Below are positions 1 to 7,372 of a stretch of DNA of 32,446 bases, piece by piece (the stretch's first letter is position 1; each line of letters begins with the position of its first letter). The stretch lies in contig NZ_CP032748.1 of assembly GCF_003641145.1 (NCBI RefSeq), positions 1 through 32,446 of the forward strand. The letters run 5' to 3'. Under the pieces are notes generated by a model. The model was not told where the DNA came from. It worked only from the letters and a program-made list of their open reading frames with translations, and ran no database searches. The stretch is from Lactiplantibacillus paraplantarum (GTDB taxonomy: Bacteria; Bacillota; Bacilli; Lactobacillales; Lactobacillaceae). Made by a program: the position numbers and the translations under genes.

Positions 1-127
1 CAAGGTCATCTGTACGGCTGGGTGGTGAATGGTGAGCGCGACCATTAACGGCGCGGGTGGTAAAACGAAGCTTCGGCTTGGTGCCACTGATTAGTTGGTG
101 ATCGAACAAACATAAATACGTATTACC

Positions 128-150
128 AACGCCTGCTAGGGCGTTTTTTA
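128..150 (+). terminator. Probable Rho-independent terminator
   Basis: The stem is AACGCC paired with GGCGTT around a short loop, followed directly by a run of T on the plus strand. It would end a transcript entering from the left edge of the window. Confidence 0.55.
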
Positions 151-263
151 GTAGGCTAAACCGAAAACGTAGGTTTATAATGAGTGGTGGTAGCAATACC
201 GCAATTGTACAGACAAGCGACGGGCGTTAACGACCGACGAACTAAGGGGAAACTTTTAGTAGT

Positions 264-317
264 AGAATTGTACTCTGGTTCAGTTATTCCAAATAACTGT
301 TTCCAGGGAACAATTCT
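264..317. repeat. Long three-block imperfect palindrome
   Basis: Three complementary blocks are nested in order: AGAATTGT with ACAATTCT, CTGG with CCAG, and CAGTTATT with AATAACTG, around a 3-base loop. The structure is about 54 bases long with small internal bulges. There is no T-run after it, so it is not a simple terminator. It lies about 95 bases upstream of the BRCT gene and could be an RNA leader fold, a protein binding site or an origin-related hairpin. Function unknown. Confidence 0.5.
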
Positions 318-410
318 GCGCTCAAAACGTCACTCCCTCTAAACTGAATGGAAAACCATAACCCGTCAAGTCAAAACCAACATTAGAATCAAGAAAGTTG
401 ATGATTTAAA

Positions 411-689
411 ATGCTTGATTTAAGAGATTGTGAGATTGCTTTTACCGGACGTCTAACTACCATGACTCGGGATCAAGCTTTTAGTTTGGCGAAAGTCTTT
501 GGGGCGAAACCACAAAATTGGGTTACGAAACAGACAGATTATTTAGTGGTTGGGTTAATTGAGACGGCTTTAGGTGAGGAGCCCATCACAAAAAAGTTAT
601 TGACGGGAACACCAACGATTTCAGAACGGGATTTTTTGGACTGGTGTCAGGCACGATTGGCGCAATGGTCTAGGAGTTTAGGCGGTTAA
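411..689 (+). CDS. Small stand-alone BRCT-domain protein
   Basis: The 92-residue product is essentially one BRCT domain like that at the C-terminus of NAD-dependent DNA ligase. It opens with an FTG motif (residues 11-13) followed by TRDQA, has a VTKQTDYLVVG segment in the middle that matches the conserved beta-strand of the fold, and ends with a WC pair typical of the last helix. BRCT domains bind DNA ends or phosphoproteins, so a role in DNA maintenance is plausible but unproven. No ligase, nuclease or polymerase domain is attached. The ATG at 411 has only a weak upstream Shine-Dalgarno sequence. The palindrome at 264-317 lies in its upstream region. Small BRCT proteins of this kind occur on lactobacillus plasmids; the specific job is not known to me. 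Confidence 0.7.
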   Translation: MLDLRDCEIAFTGRLTTMTRDQAFSLAKVFGAKPQNWVTKQTDYLVVGLIETALGEEPITKKLLTGTPTISERDFLDWCQARLAQWSRSLGG

Positions 690-830
690 ATTCACAAAGT
701 GAGTTACTGATTTTTTTGGGATTTTTCATCTAGACCACTCCTCTACCGTCAAATTTCACAAAGGCCAAATAACGGATCGTTGTTTTATCAGGGTGAATGG
801 TGGTTACTTGGGATAAGCCCCATTATGTGA

Positions 831-1349
831 AGTAGAAATTGGTATACTAAAAAAGGCTCCCGGATAGATACTCAAAAGTTGGACTTTTCCACAGCCAATT
901 TCTCACCAGCAGAAATTCAAAAGCAAAACCAGGATTTGGTGAACCATGCTAATGATTTCTTAACTGACGAAGATAGTGGCTTACCGGTTTTCTTAGAACC
1001 CGAAGCCGTGCAATTACTAAGTTTCTGGTGCCGCACTCCGCAACAAATGCGCCGGTTTATTGGTATCATCCTGAATGCTAAATATCGAGTTGAAAAGGAT
1101 CATCAAGATATTGGGGTTCTAATCCCACTGGACGATGAAGAACTTAAACCTTTGATGACTAAAGCCTTGAGACGCTACTTTAACGCCCTGAGAAGCAATG
1201 AGAAGCACATCAAGAACGTGGAAAACTACTTGTACGGCACCATGCAAAACCTATTTGGCGTTTGGTGGAATAAACAAGCAGCTAGAGAATATGCGGCCAA
1301 ACACCCCGAAGAATTCAAAGAGCAAGAGGCTCATTCAGATTGGCTCTAA
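831..1349 (+). pseudogene. 5'-truncated RepA-type replication initiator (C-terminal remnant)
   Basis: The frame stays open from 831 to a TAA at 1347-1349, but the first possible start is a TTG at 879 with no convincing ribosome binding site. The codons before it still read like protein (KKGSRIDTQK), so the 5' end is missing rather than short. The surviving part contains FWCRTP, RRFIGIILNAKY, a LDDEEL turn, LRRYFNALRSNEK and NVENYLYGTMQNLFGVWWN. I recognise this as the C-terminal part of the RepA_N-type theta initiator common on lactobacillus plasmids, which normally has an N-terminal winged-helix domain of roughly 120 residues or more. That domain is absent here. It would not be expected to initiate replication alone. 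Orientation away from parA/parB agrees with a RepA_N plasmid backbone if the molecule is circular. Confidence 0.6.
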
Positions 1350-1565
1350 AATCGTTTATCAGCCGTTTTAACTAACTGACAGATAAATACACCAAGCTTG
1401 GTTTGAAATGGCTAAGAAACTATAAATACGGCCAATAATAAGCAAAAAAATGAGTTAATTGGTTCTAAAGACCTGATTTTATGCAAATAGAGATCTAAGT
1501 CGTTTTAACCATGAGATAAAATTATCAGTAATTTAGATCATAAAATCCTGCAAAATTGCTGTTAA

Positions 1566-2144
1566 TTAACTGAAATACCTGGTTAATAACCAGAAAACCA
1601 GGCCCGTTAGTATGCCAGTCGGGATTACCGCTAACAAATAATTCTTAATTTCATACCACGAGAACCGCTTTTTCGTGGCTTGTAACTGCTGATCCACTTG
1701 ATCAGCGACTTGGTCCATCGTCTCTTGAATGGTCTGGTTCACTTGGTCGCTGAGTTGGCTGAGGCGCTGGTTGTTTTGGCCTTGCTCGGTTTGAATCTGT
1801 TTGAGGGCGGTCAGGTTTTGCTGACTGATCAGGTTGGTCTGCTTTTGGAACACTGCGTAGGCGTTTTGTAAGGTCTGTTTTAATTGGGCCTGCGAGCTGG
1901 CGTTGTTGCTGTCTAAGTTGTTTAAGGTCATCTGAAACTCTTGGTTGACTTGTCGGGCGGTCTGTTCGATCTGATGAAGCTGTTGATCGAGGGACGTTTT
2001 GGCTGTTGATTGTAGTTGAATCTGAGTGCCCTGGTAATTCCGGAGTTCGGTCAGGGTCTGATTGAGTTGGGTCAGTTGTTGCGTTAATGGCTCGTTTGGG
2101 TTGCTGGTTGATTCTTGATTGGGTTTGTCGGCTTGCCAACTCAT
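1566..2144 (-). CDS. mobB: MobB-like coiled-coil membrane mobilisation protein
   Basis: The 192-residue product starts at the ATG at 2144, preceded by AAAAGGAG; a longer in-frame reading up to 2165 lacks a site. Residues about 20-150 are very rich in Q, N, L and T with regular hydrophobic spacing and form a long predicted coiled coil. The last 25 residues are one membrane helix (LLAVIPTGILTGLVFWLL). This matches the MobB type found after the relaxase in small mobilisable plasmids, where it is thought to stabilise the relaxosome and tie it to the membrane. Its first 443 bases overlap the 3' part of mobA in another reading frame, so the two genes are partly nested and probably translationally coupled. 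Confidence 0.7.
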   Translation of the reverse strand: MSWQADKPNQESTSNPNEPLTQQLTQLNQTLTELRNYQGTQIQLQSTAKTSLDQQLHQIEQTARQVNQEFQMTLNNLDSNNASSQAQLKQTLQNAYAVFQKQTNLISQQNLTALKQIQTEQGQNNQRLSQLSDQVNQTIQETMDQVADQVDQQLQATKKRFSWYEIKNYLLAVIPTGILTGLVFWLLTRYFS

Positions 2145-2871
2145 TAAAAATCGTCTCCTTTTCATAATCGATCCCGAGCTTAGTGCCCCGAGACTTGTAA
2201 TTGGTGCCTAAAAGCTGATAGGTGAGATTCTTCCCACGCTCCCATACTTTGACTGCCTGCTGCTTCAAATCGTCTTGAAAGGCCTGAAAATCGCGAATAA
2301 GGGGGTTCTGCATGGTGTGATCGACGGCTTGGCGGATTTGATCTTTCCAAGTGGGCTGCTGTTTAGCCCGGAGCTTAATTTCAGCCATCGAGCGTTTCTC
2401 GTGACGGTTGGGATCGGGTTGCGTGACCATTAAGCCATGTTCCTGGCAGACTTGATCCGTAATGTGGACTAAGTGATCGCGATATTGATGCCAATTACCG
2501 TGCATTTTTTGACCGGTTTCCAGGTTAATCGCACCAATGACGGCATGAACATGCAACGAATCGGTATCGGCATGTTCATAAAGGGCCACCTGTTGATTGG
2601 GATAGGCTTTGGCATAAACTTCTTTGGCAACGGCTAAAACAGTTGTCTGATCATGAGGATCTTGCGGATTAAATTCCAACGGGCTAAAGGCAATCCGGCT
2701 GGCATACGCTTGGGTTTTACCAGAATTGCCATAGACGGCCCGTACTTGTTTAAATTCGCTTTTAGCGTACTGAATATCTAAATTGAGGCCATCTTTTTTG
2801 ACGGCCCGTTTTTCAGCGTAATTGACTAACCGGGACGCGCTGGTGGAACGTTTTATGTGAGTTGTTGCCAT
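1702..2871 (-). CDS. mobA: MOBP-type relaxase MobA
   Basis: The 389-residue relaxase cuts one strand at oriT and pilots it into the recipient. Residues 1-240 carry the relaxase/mobilisation nuclease domain: a candidate catalytic tyrosine Y18 in LVNYAEKRA, and the metal-binding histidine motif H100...H107-V-H109 followed by N116. The domain closes with RGKNLTYQLLG and SRGTKLGIDYEKE, typical of the family. Residues 250-389 are low complexity, rich in P, S, Q, D and R, and probably disordered. That tail is read from DNA that also encodes mobB in another frame. The ATG at 2871 overlaps the end of mobC by 19 bases, so mobC-mobA-mobB is one operon. The plasmid has no intact coupling protein or mating-pair genes and would need a helper. 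Confidence 0.85.
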   Translation of the reverse strand: MATTHIKRSTSASRLVNYAEKRAVKKDGLNLDIQYAKSEFKQVRAVYGNSGKTQAYASRIAFSPLEFNPQDPHDQTTVLAVAKEVYAKAYPNQQVALYEHADTDSLHVHAVIGAINLETGQKMHGNWHQYRDHLVHITDQVCQEHGLMVTQPDPNRHEKRSMAEIKLRAKQQPTWKDQIRQAVDHTMQNPLIRDFQAFQDDLKQQAVKVWERGKNLTYQLLGTNYKSRGTKLGIDYEKETIFNELASRQTQSRINQQPKRAINATTDPTQSDPDRTPELPGHSDSTTINSQNVPRSTASSDRTDRPTSQPRVSDDLKQLRQQQRQLAGPIKTDLTKRLRSVPKADQPDQSAKPDRPQTDSNRARPKQPAPQPTQRPSEPDHSRDDGPSR

Positions 2872-3206
2872 ACGCGCTGCACCTCGTTTTGCAAGTCTCT
2901 TAATGCTTGGGGATCGACTTGACCACCTTGATTAGCATGATGGGCTAATTGATTGAGATTGCCGCCAATTTTAGCTAATTGATGAGTGATGTTTTGGGCA
3001 TCTTGGGCGGCAATTTTAGGGGTAACTAAGCGCGCCCCCTGTGCCTTCTTTTTGACAAAAGCCGGCACGGACAGATTTAAAGTTTGCGCCGATCGCGCCA
3101 GCTTTAAATAGTCCGGTTCACTCACCCGAAAATTAATTTGTTTGCTAGCCTGACGATGAACCTGAGTCGTCTTTTTTGTGCTAGCCAGATTTTGCAGTTC
3201 GTTCAC
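2853..3206 (-). CDS. mobC: MobC-family relaxosome accessory protein
   Basis: The GTG at 3206 is chosen because GGAGGTGGG stands 8 bases before it; the open frame extends to 3446 but that part is read from the oriT region and looks non-coding. The 117-residue product has a basic N-terminus and an INFRVSEPDYLKL segment resembling a ribbon-helix-helix DNA-binding region. It ends with the IGGNLNQLAHHAN motif that marks the MobC family. MobC proteins bind oriT, help melt the nic region and recruit the relaxase. It is the first gene of the mobC-mobA-mobB operon and lies directly next to the candidate oriT. Confidence 0.8.
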   Translation of the reverse strand: MNELQNLASTKKTTQVHRQASKQINFRVSEPDYLKLARSAQTLNLSVPAFVKKKAQGARLVTPKIAAQDAQNITHQLAKIGGNLNQLAHHANQGGQVDPQALRDLQNEVQRVWQQLT

Positions 3207-3460
3207 AAGTCCCACCTCCGTTGCCCTACGGGCAATGTTATTCGAGATATCAAAAGTCGGGTCAGCCGCAGGCTGACTACCTCCTAATGATAATCGAATA
3301 ACAGAGGCTTGGCAAGCAACCCGCATGATAGCCACAAGACTACGTTTGTGGCAGCTGCGGTGCTTGCAAGGGGGACAGCTAACGCTCCCCCTTGACCCCC
3401 AAGTTAGCTGCGCAATGCCAAAATGGTTAGCCGGTTGGCTAGCCATTTTTTGGCAAATCT
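3207..3460. other. Candidate origin of transfer (oriT)
   Basis: This stretch upstream of mobC is dense with inverted repeats: TTGCCC/GGGCAA at 3221-3235, GTCAGCC/GGCTGAC at 3261-3277, AAGGGGGA/TCCCCCTT at 3368-3393, and CAGCTAAC/GTTAGCTG at 3376-3410. The last two are perfect 8-base arms that interlock, so only one can form at a time. Position beside mobC and the repeat layout are what is expected of an oriT with a nic site near one arm. The exact nic position cannot be read by eye. Confidence 0.55.
3421..3452. terminator. Hairpin with flanking A and T runs
   Basis: AAAATGG and TAGCC on the left pair with GGCTA and GCCATTTTTT on the right around a short loop. The T-run is on the plus strand. 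It could be a terminator, or part of the oriT structure that lies next to it. Confidence 0.4.
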
Positions 3461-3616
3461 TCGCGTTTTTTACTCAAAATTGCTATCGGAATTTGAGAAA
3501 AAAAGTCTTCCAGACAGGGGCTGTCGGCCGAATGATTTTGCATCATGAGCATGCCTTCAGCAGGAGCCTTTCAGGCAGAGTTTTGCGCAAACGGCGCAAG
3601 CTAATTTAGCTTGATC

Positions 3617-3649
3617 AAAAAAGCAGCAGTTGATTTAATCAACTGCTGC
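3617..3649 (-). terminator. Strong terminator for the HTH gene
   Basis: A perfect 11-base stem (GCAGCAGTTGA with its complement, 3623-3649) has a 5-base loop and is followed on the minus strand by a run of T (3617-3622). It sits 25 bases beyond the stop of the HTH gene at 3674. Confidence 0.8.
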
Positions 3650-3673
3650 CAAATCCCCCTTTAAAGGTCTAAC

Positions 3674-3898
3674 TTATTGAGTAAATTCAATTTTAATTGT
3701 TTTACCCATAGCATGGGCAATTTCAGCTAGTTTATCAAACGTTACATTATCGCCACGTTCGATTCTAGCAATGGTGGATTGAGGGACGTTTGCTCTTTCA
3801 GCTAAATCGGCCTGAGTTAGGCCAGCTTCTTCACGAGTATGATACAACGCTAAGGCACTGGCAGATTTTTCCTTTAAGTAGCAGCCCTGCCATTTCAT
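3674..3898 (-). CDS. XRE-type HTH protein, probably 5'-truncated antitoxin
   Basis: Residues about 18-72 form a classic Cro/C1-type helix-turn-helix: AGLTQADLAERANVPQSTIARIERG followed by FDKLAEIAHAMG. The closing KTIKIEF is typical of HigA-like antitoxins that pair with a RelE/HigB toxin. Upstream codons stay open to about 3943 and read like protein (NFFEHDYHDRG) but offer no ATG, so the normal N-terminus seems to be lost. No toxin gene is present beside it; an IS5-family element begins only about 100 bases upstream. The start given is the second of two adjacent start codons and is uncertain. It may be an orphan regulator or a non-functional relic. Confidence 0.6.
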   Translation of the reverse strand: MKWQGCYLKEKSASALALYHTREEAGLTQADLAERANVPQSTIARIERGDNVTFDKLAEIAHAMGKTIKIEFTQ

Positions 3899-4010
3899 CA
3901 ATCCACGATCGTGATAATCATGTTCAAAGAAGTTGCTAACCGCGTCTCAGGAACTAGTTTACATCCAAACAATGTCATTGAAATTTTGAATCTAGTTTCT
4001 TAGATGCTGT

Positions 4011-4798
4011 CTAAAATCTCTTAAGTAATAGTGCTAAAAACGCTAAAACGACCATTTGCAGACTGGTGGTTAATTGACGCTCACAATTTTTCCAAAGTCG
4101 CCGACAATTCTCTAGCCAACTAAAAGATCGTTCGACTACCCAACGTTGGGGCATGACTTCGAATCGATGCAACTCATTGCGCTTCGCAACCTGCACGGTT
4201 GCGTTTAAATTACTGGCTACATCGAGCTGAAAATTAACGCCTGAATAACCACCATCAACTAAGACATTTTGAACCTGGCGTAAATGCATGGCATGTAAAG
4301 CGATCATTGCACTGGCCCCGTCTCGATCAGAGACGTTCGCTCGCGTCATGTGAATGGCCTGCGGAAAGCCATTGATATCAACTGCCAGATGGCGCTTAAT
4401 CCCCGAGATTTTCTTACCAGCGTCGTAACCTTTGTTTTCAGCAGTAGCGGTGTTTTTGACGCTCTGAGCGTCAACGATAATAAAGGAAGTTAAAGCTGAA
4501 CGTCCTTGGTAAGTTCGCCGAGCAATGACAATTTTTTTAAAACTTGTTCCAATAAAGAATTAGCCGTAGGCTCAGCTTTAGTTGACCAAATTTTGTAATA
4601 GTTGTAAACTGACCGCCATTCTGGGAAATCACCGGGGACTTGACGCCATTGGCAACTGGTTTTCAAGACATATAGGACCGCACAGAAGACCTCGTAGAGG
4701 TCATATTTTCGAGGCTTAGTTCGCTTACGAAAATTTTCTAAAGCTGGTCGAATTAATTCAAATTGTTGCCGAGTAATATTGCTGAGATAATTTTTCAT
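4011..4798 (-). CDS. IS5-family DDE transposase made by -1 frameshift
   Basis: The first frame (4798 to 4490, 102 residues) carries the N-terminal part with RKYDLYEVFCAVLYVL and CQWRQVPGDFPEW, a helix-turn-helix region. The second frame (down to 4011) carries the DDE catalytic core: D in IIVDAQSVKNT, D in LVDGGYSG and E in WVVERSFSWLENCRRLW. The second frame has no good start of its own, but slipping back one base at the A7 run (4532-4538) joins them smoothly as VLKK-IVIARRTYQGRSALTSF, which is the expected family sequence. Both parts look undamaged, so the element may still be active. Confidence 0.8.
4532..4538 (-). promoter_or_regulatory. A7 programmed -1 frameshift site
   Basis: On the minus strand, seven A follow TTTT. 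The upstream transposase frame enters as KK and leaves in the -1 frame as I-V-I-A-R. Slippage here is the standard way this IS group makes full transposase. Confidence 0.65.
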
Positions 4799-4872
4799 AG
4801 CTTAAACTCGCTTTTTACATAGAAGTATATCAAAAATCATAGATCTTGGACAGCTTCTTAGAATTGCGATCA

Positions 4873-6144
4873 TTACCAGCTAAACTCCTCATAGTATACT
4901 CGTTCCTCATTGATCCCATTATTCAGCAATTGTTTTTGCCAACTCTGCCCCAGCGCTAGCGGGCCTGACAACAGATAGGTTACATTGGGTCGAATAAGGT
5001 CACGCGGTACACTGCGGAAAAACCGCCCTTGCTGAATGTGCACGGTTAAATTGTTTCGTTGTGCTGCCAAGGTTTCAATTTCCTGTTGGTAGATCAACCC
5101 TGCCTTGCTATGGGCGGAATAATACAGAGTGATACGGCGGTTTGGCAGCCCACGCATTAATGAAATCATTGGAACTATACCGCTACCGCCCGTAACTAGA
5201 ACCAACTCGTCATCAGGATGTTGTTTTATGATGGGGTTAAACCGACCATAACCGCCATCGATCAAAACCTTTGACCCTACCTTGGCGTGTTGAACGGCTC
5301 GGGAAAAGTCACCGTCTCCGCGAATTGCCAGCGTAATGGTTCCGTCTACTACGCTGTTCAAAATGGAAAATGGATGCAATTCTTTCAGGTGGTCAATGTT
5401 AGGAAAATTAATAAATACGTAGTCACCAGGATACAATTTCAGTGCATGATGCGACTTGAATTGAATCGTCAGCTCATAGAAGTTAGCTGCAATGGGTTGA
5501 ATGGCTGTGAGTTTTCCTTGGGCTAAGCCGTATCGACTGCGCAACTTTTGTAGTAGGTAGGCACCCGTCACAAAAATGGTGTAGCCATTAAACAACCAAA
5601 TATAAATGGTCATATTAGTGATATAGCTGATCAGTTGAACGTGGATGAAAACGAGAAGCACTGCAATCAAATTTAGCCTGTGAATCCATACGGATAACTC
5701 ATGTTTAAACAAGATTTCCAATTGTTTTTTCAACCATAGCAACGGCTTGAACCGACTTGTTAGCCAGCCGGCCATAAATACCAAAGAATAAACCAGTAAT
5801 CCCCAAAAGAGGTCAAATGCCCAGTTGCCAGTGGTTTTAATCCATCCATATGAACTTGTGCCTTCCTTGTGTAAGTAAGCTAATGCAATCGCAAGCATGC
5901 TGAGAACACCGTGGATAAAATAGATGCTGGGTAGGCCAATTAGTCTGTCAAGCCATTTCGGTTTGGTTGCCAAATATACCGCCAGTAGCATCCATACATA
6001 AGCGATCGATCCTATTTGAATTGCAAGGGACGTGCTGGTGTATAGACTGGGCAGTTCTACTGCCATGGCTTGAACCAGTGGCAGTGGAATAACAAAGAGG
6101 ATCACGCCCCAAGTCAGAATTTGCCATACGGTCATTTTTTTCAT
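4873..6144 (-). CDS. Ferric-reductase-like membrane NAD(P)H:flavin/heme oxidoreductase
   Basis: The 423-residue product joins a membrane ferric-reductase-like domain to a cytoplasmic ferredoxin-reductase-like domain. Helices occupy about residues 10-200. Two histidine pairs, H78/H92 and H155/H168, spaced 14 and 13 apart, are the expected ligands of two stacked b-type hemes. The C-terminal half has the FAD motif HPFSI (257-261), GYGRF (298-302) and the NAD(P) motif TGGSGIVPM (318-326). Such proteins take electrons from NAD(P)H inside and pass them across the membrane. It is the last gene of the flavin operon, starting inside the ApbE stop (ATGA overlap). The likely outside acceptor is the flavinylated protein encoded at 6896-7360. 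A heme-b Nox-type role is the main alternative. Confidence 0.8.
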   Translation of the reverse strand: MKKMTVWQILTWGVILFVIPLPLVQAMAVELPSLYTSTSLAIQIGSIAYVWMLLAVYLATKPKWLDRLIGLPSIYFIHGVLSMLAIALAYLHKEGTSSYGWIKTTGNWAFDLFWGLLVYSLVFMAGWLTSRFKPLLWLKKQLEILFKHELSVWIHRLNLIAVLLVFIHVQLISYITNMTIYIWLFNGYTIFVTGAYLLQKLRSRYGLAQGKLTAIQPIAANFYELTIQFKSHHALKLYPGDYVFINFPNIDHLKELHPFSILNSVVDGTITLAIRGDGDFSRAVQHAKVGSKVLIDGGYGRFNPIIKQHPDDELVLVTGGSGIVPMISLMRGLPNRRITLYYSAHSKAGLIYQQEIETLAAQRNNLTVHIQQGRFFRSVPRDLIRPNVTYLLSGPLALGQSWQKQLLNNGINEERVYYEEFSW

Positions 6145-6899
6145 GACTGGTCACCGTCAATCATGATCAATTTGTGAGCTGCTGTGAGCAAAATAGCGTT
6201 CAACTTGTGCGTTTCAGCAAAGGTTTGAAACGGTATTTGGCCCATGGAAATTGCGGTTGTGGCCAACATGTCGGCATCAATTAAGTTTGTGGCAATGATC
6301 GTGGCTTGGGTCAGGGTATTTGCCGAATCAAGCCGGCGAATATGGTCGCCCCTTTTTGACGATCCCGAAGTGGCCACCGCGCCATTGGCGATCTTGATCT
6401 CCCGAAGCATTTGGCCAGTATCTTCTGGGTCTTCGATACCAATCGGCCATTCGTACCCGCTGTCAACCAGCGCGCCAACCCGAATATCACCGGCACCGTT
6501 TAGGGCCACCGCGATGGCTCCGGTATTAAGCAACGGTTTTAGGTAAGTTTGAAATGCTCTTTCGATGGCCCACCCTTTTACGATGCCGGTGGGGTCGTAT
6601 TGACCACTAAAGTTTGCGGTAAAAGCCCCGCTTGTCATTTCTTCCGCGATGACTGTCAAAGCAAAAACTTCCTGAAATTCAGCGTTAAAGTTAGTAACGG
6701 CGAGTGAATGACGTTGGTATTGGGTAACTAGCGAATCTGAGCGAAATGGTGAAAATAGATGGTCCACATGATCGAGATATGTTTGAATAAGAGTAACTGT
6801 TGTATGCCAACGTGATTCTGATAAGCTGTCGGGTTCACTAACAATCATAATGGTAAATGGCATTGTCATGGATTCAATTGTCTGCTGGTAAGTTTTCAT
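6141..6899 (-). CDS. apbE: ApbE-family FAD:protein FMN transferase
   Basis: ApbE enzymes split FAD and attach FMN covalently to a Thr/Ser of a target protein. The 252-residue product shows the family signatures in order: YDPTGIVKGWA (101-111), NGAGDIR (134-140), ATSGSSKRGDHI (176-187) and DADMLATTAISMG (208-220) with the Mg-binding acidic residues. It is somewhat shorter than typical ApbE (about 300-350) and has no visible signal peptide or lipobox, unlike many secreted Gram-positive ApbE proteins. It starts at 6899 within the stop of the FMN-binding protein gene and ends within the start of the reductase gene, so the three are translationally coupled. The neighbour upstream is the obvious substrate. 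Confidence 0.85.
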   Translation of the reverse strand: MKTYQQTIESMTMPFTIMIVSEPDSLSESRWHTTVTLIQTYLDHVDHLFSPFRSDSLVTQYQRHSLAVTNFNAEFQEVFALTVIAEEMTSGAFTANFSGQYDPTGIVKGWAIERAFQTYLKPLLNTGAIAVALNGAGDIRVGALVDSGYEWPIGIEDPEDTGQMLREIKIANGAVATSGSSKRGDHIRRLDSANTLTQATIIATNLIDADMLATTAISMGQIPFQTFAETHKLNAILLTAAHKLIMIDGDQS

Positions 6900-7360
6900 T
6901 GGTCATTCGCCGCCTTTTTCAATGCGTTTTTCAGGGATCCGGTGAAGCCCTTGTATGTTTCACTGGCACCGGAAACCAACTTAATATTGGCACTCTGCGC
7001 AGTAATTGCTTCAGACTTATACGTCGGCAATGCCTGACTGCTGATCTGCTTATCGCGACGATTAACGTTTGGATATTTCAGAACAGTAACCTTAGTCAAT
7101 TTGCCATTGGTCACAACCGCTTGGACCTGCACGTTGCCCCACTGAGTACTGACAGTTGAGCCAGTATACGTGCCATCCTTGTATTTTCTGGTTGAAGTCT
7201 TGCTGGTAGAGTTGGGACTGGACGATGTGGTCGTTGTACTCGATTGAGACGTCCTTTGAGCATCAGAACTAAGCTTTCCTCTAATAAATAAAAAGTAGTT
7301 ATCGATGATGATGGCTGTCACAATCGCGAAGGTCAAGATCCCCACAACAAATTTTTTCAT
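6896..7360 (-). CDS. Membrane-anchored FMN-binding domain protein (flavinylation target)
   Basis: The ATG at 7360 follows AGAGGTG at good spacing; the in-frame GTG at 7369 lies in that site. Of 154 residues, 4-27 form one membrane anchor, 30-60 are a Ser/Thr-rich linker like those crossing the cell wall, and 61-150 are an FMN-binding domain: KDGTYTGS opening, VTVLKYPN in the middle, and the acceptor motif SGAS at 130-133 followed by ETYKGF. In this family FMN is linked by phosphodiester to the last Thr/Ser of that motif, so S133 is the predicted site. The protein should present a covalent flavin outside the membrane, to receive electrons from the operon's reductase. Confidence 0.8.
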   Translation of the reverse strand: MKKFVVGILTFAIVTAIIIDNYFLFIRGKLSSDAQRTSQSSTTTTSSSPNSTSKTSTRKYKDGTYTGSTVSTQWGNVQVQAVVTNGKLTKVTVLKYPNVNRRDKQISSQALPTYKSEAITAQSANIKLVSGASETYKGFTGSLKNALKKAANDQ

Positions 7361-7372
7361 TGTATTCACCTC

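Larger units (their letters stand above)
1..410. other. Non-coding lead region with hairpins
   Basis: No convincing gene starts in these 410 bases. The first 48 bases can be read as 15 codons ending in TAA, which could be the tail of a gene entering from the left, but there is too little to identify it. A terminator-like hairpin follows at 128-150. A TATAAT box at 176-181 could be a -10 element, but no good -35 is visible. A long imperfect inverted repeat at 264-317 lies between that box and the BRCT gene at 411. The region therefore may be a structured leader or a plasmid replication or regulatory element. Confidence 0.4.
4003..4857 (-). mobile_element. Complete IS5-family insertion sequence, 855 bp
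   Basis: Inverted ends are visible: inward from the left GATGCTGTCTAAAATCT and inward from the right GAAGCTGTCCAAGATCT. The element is flanked on both sides by TTA (4000-4002 and 4858-4860), within a wider shared CTTAG, which fits the 3-base TNA target duplication of IS1031-like members of the family. It carries one transposase split over two frames. It landed about 15 bases beyond the stop of the ferric-reductase-like gene, at the end of the flavin operon, so it may have removed that operon's terminator or a following gene. Confidence 0.8.

Noticed and set aside
3207..3446. N-terminal extension of MobC
   Set aside because: The extension lies over the repeat-rich oriT region, reads as cysteine/arginine-rich nonsense, and a good GGAGG site precedes the GTG at 3206.
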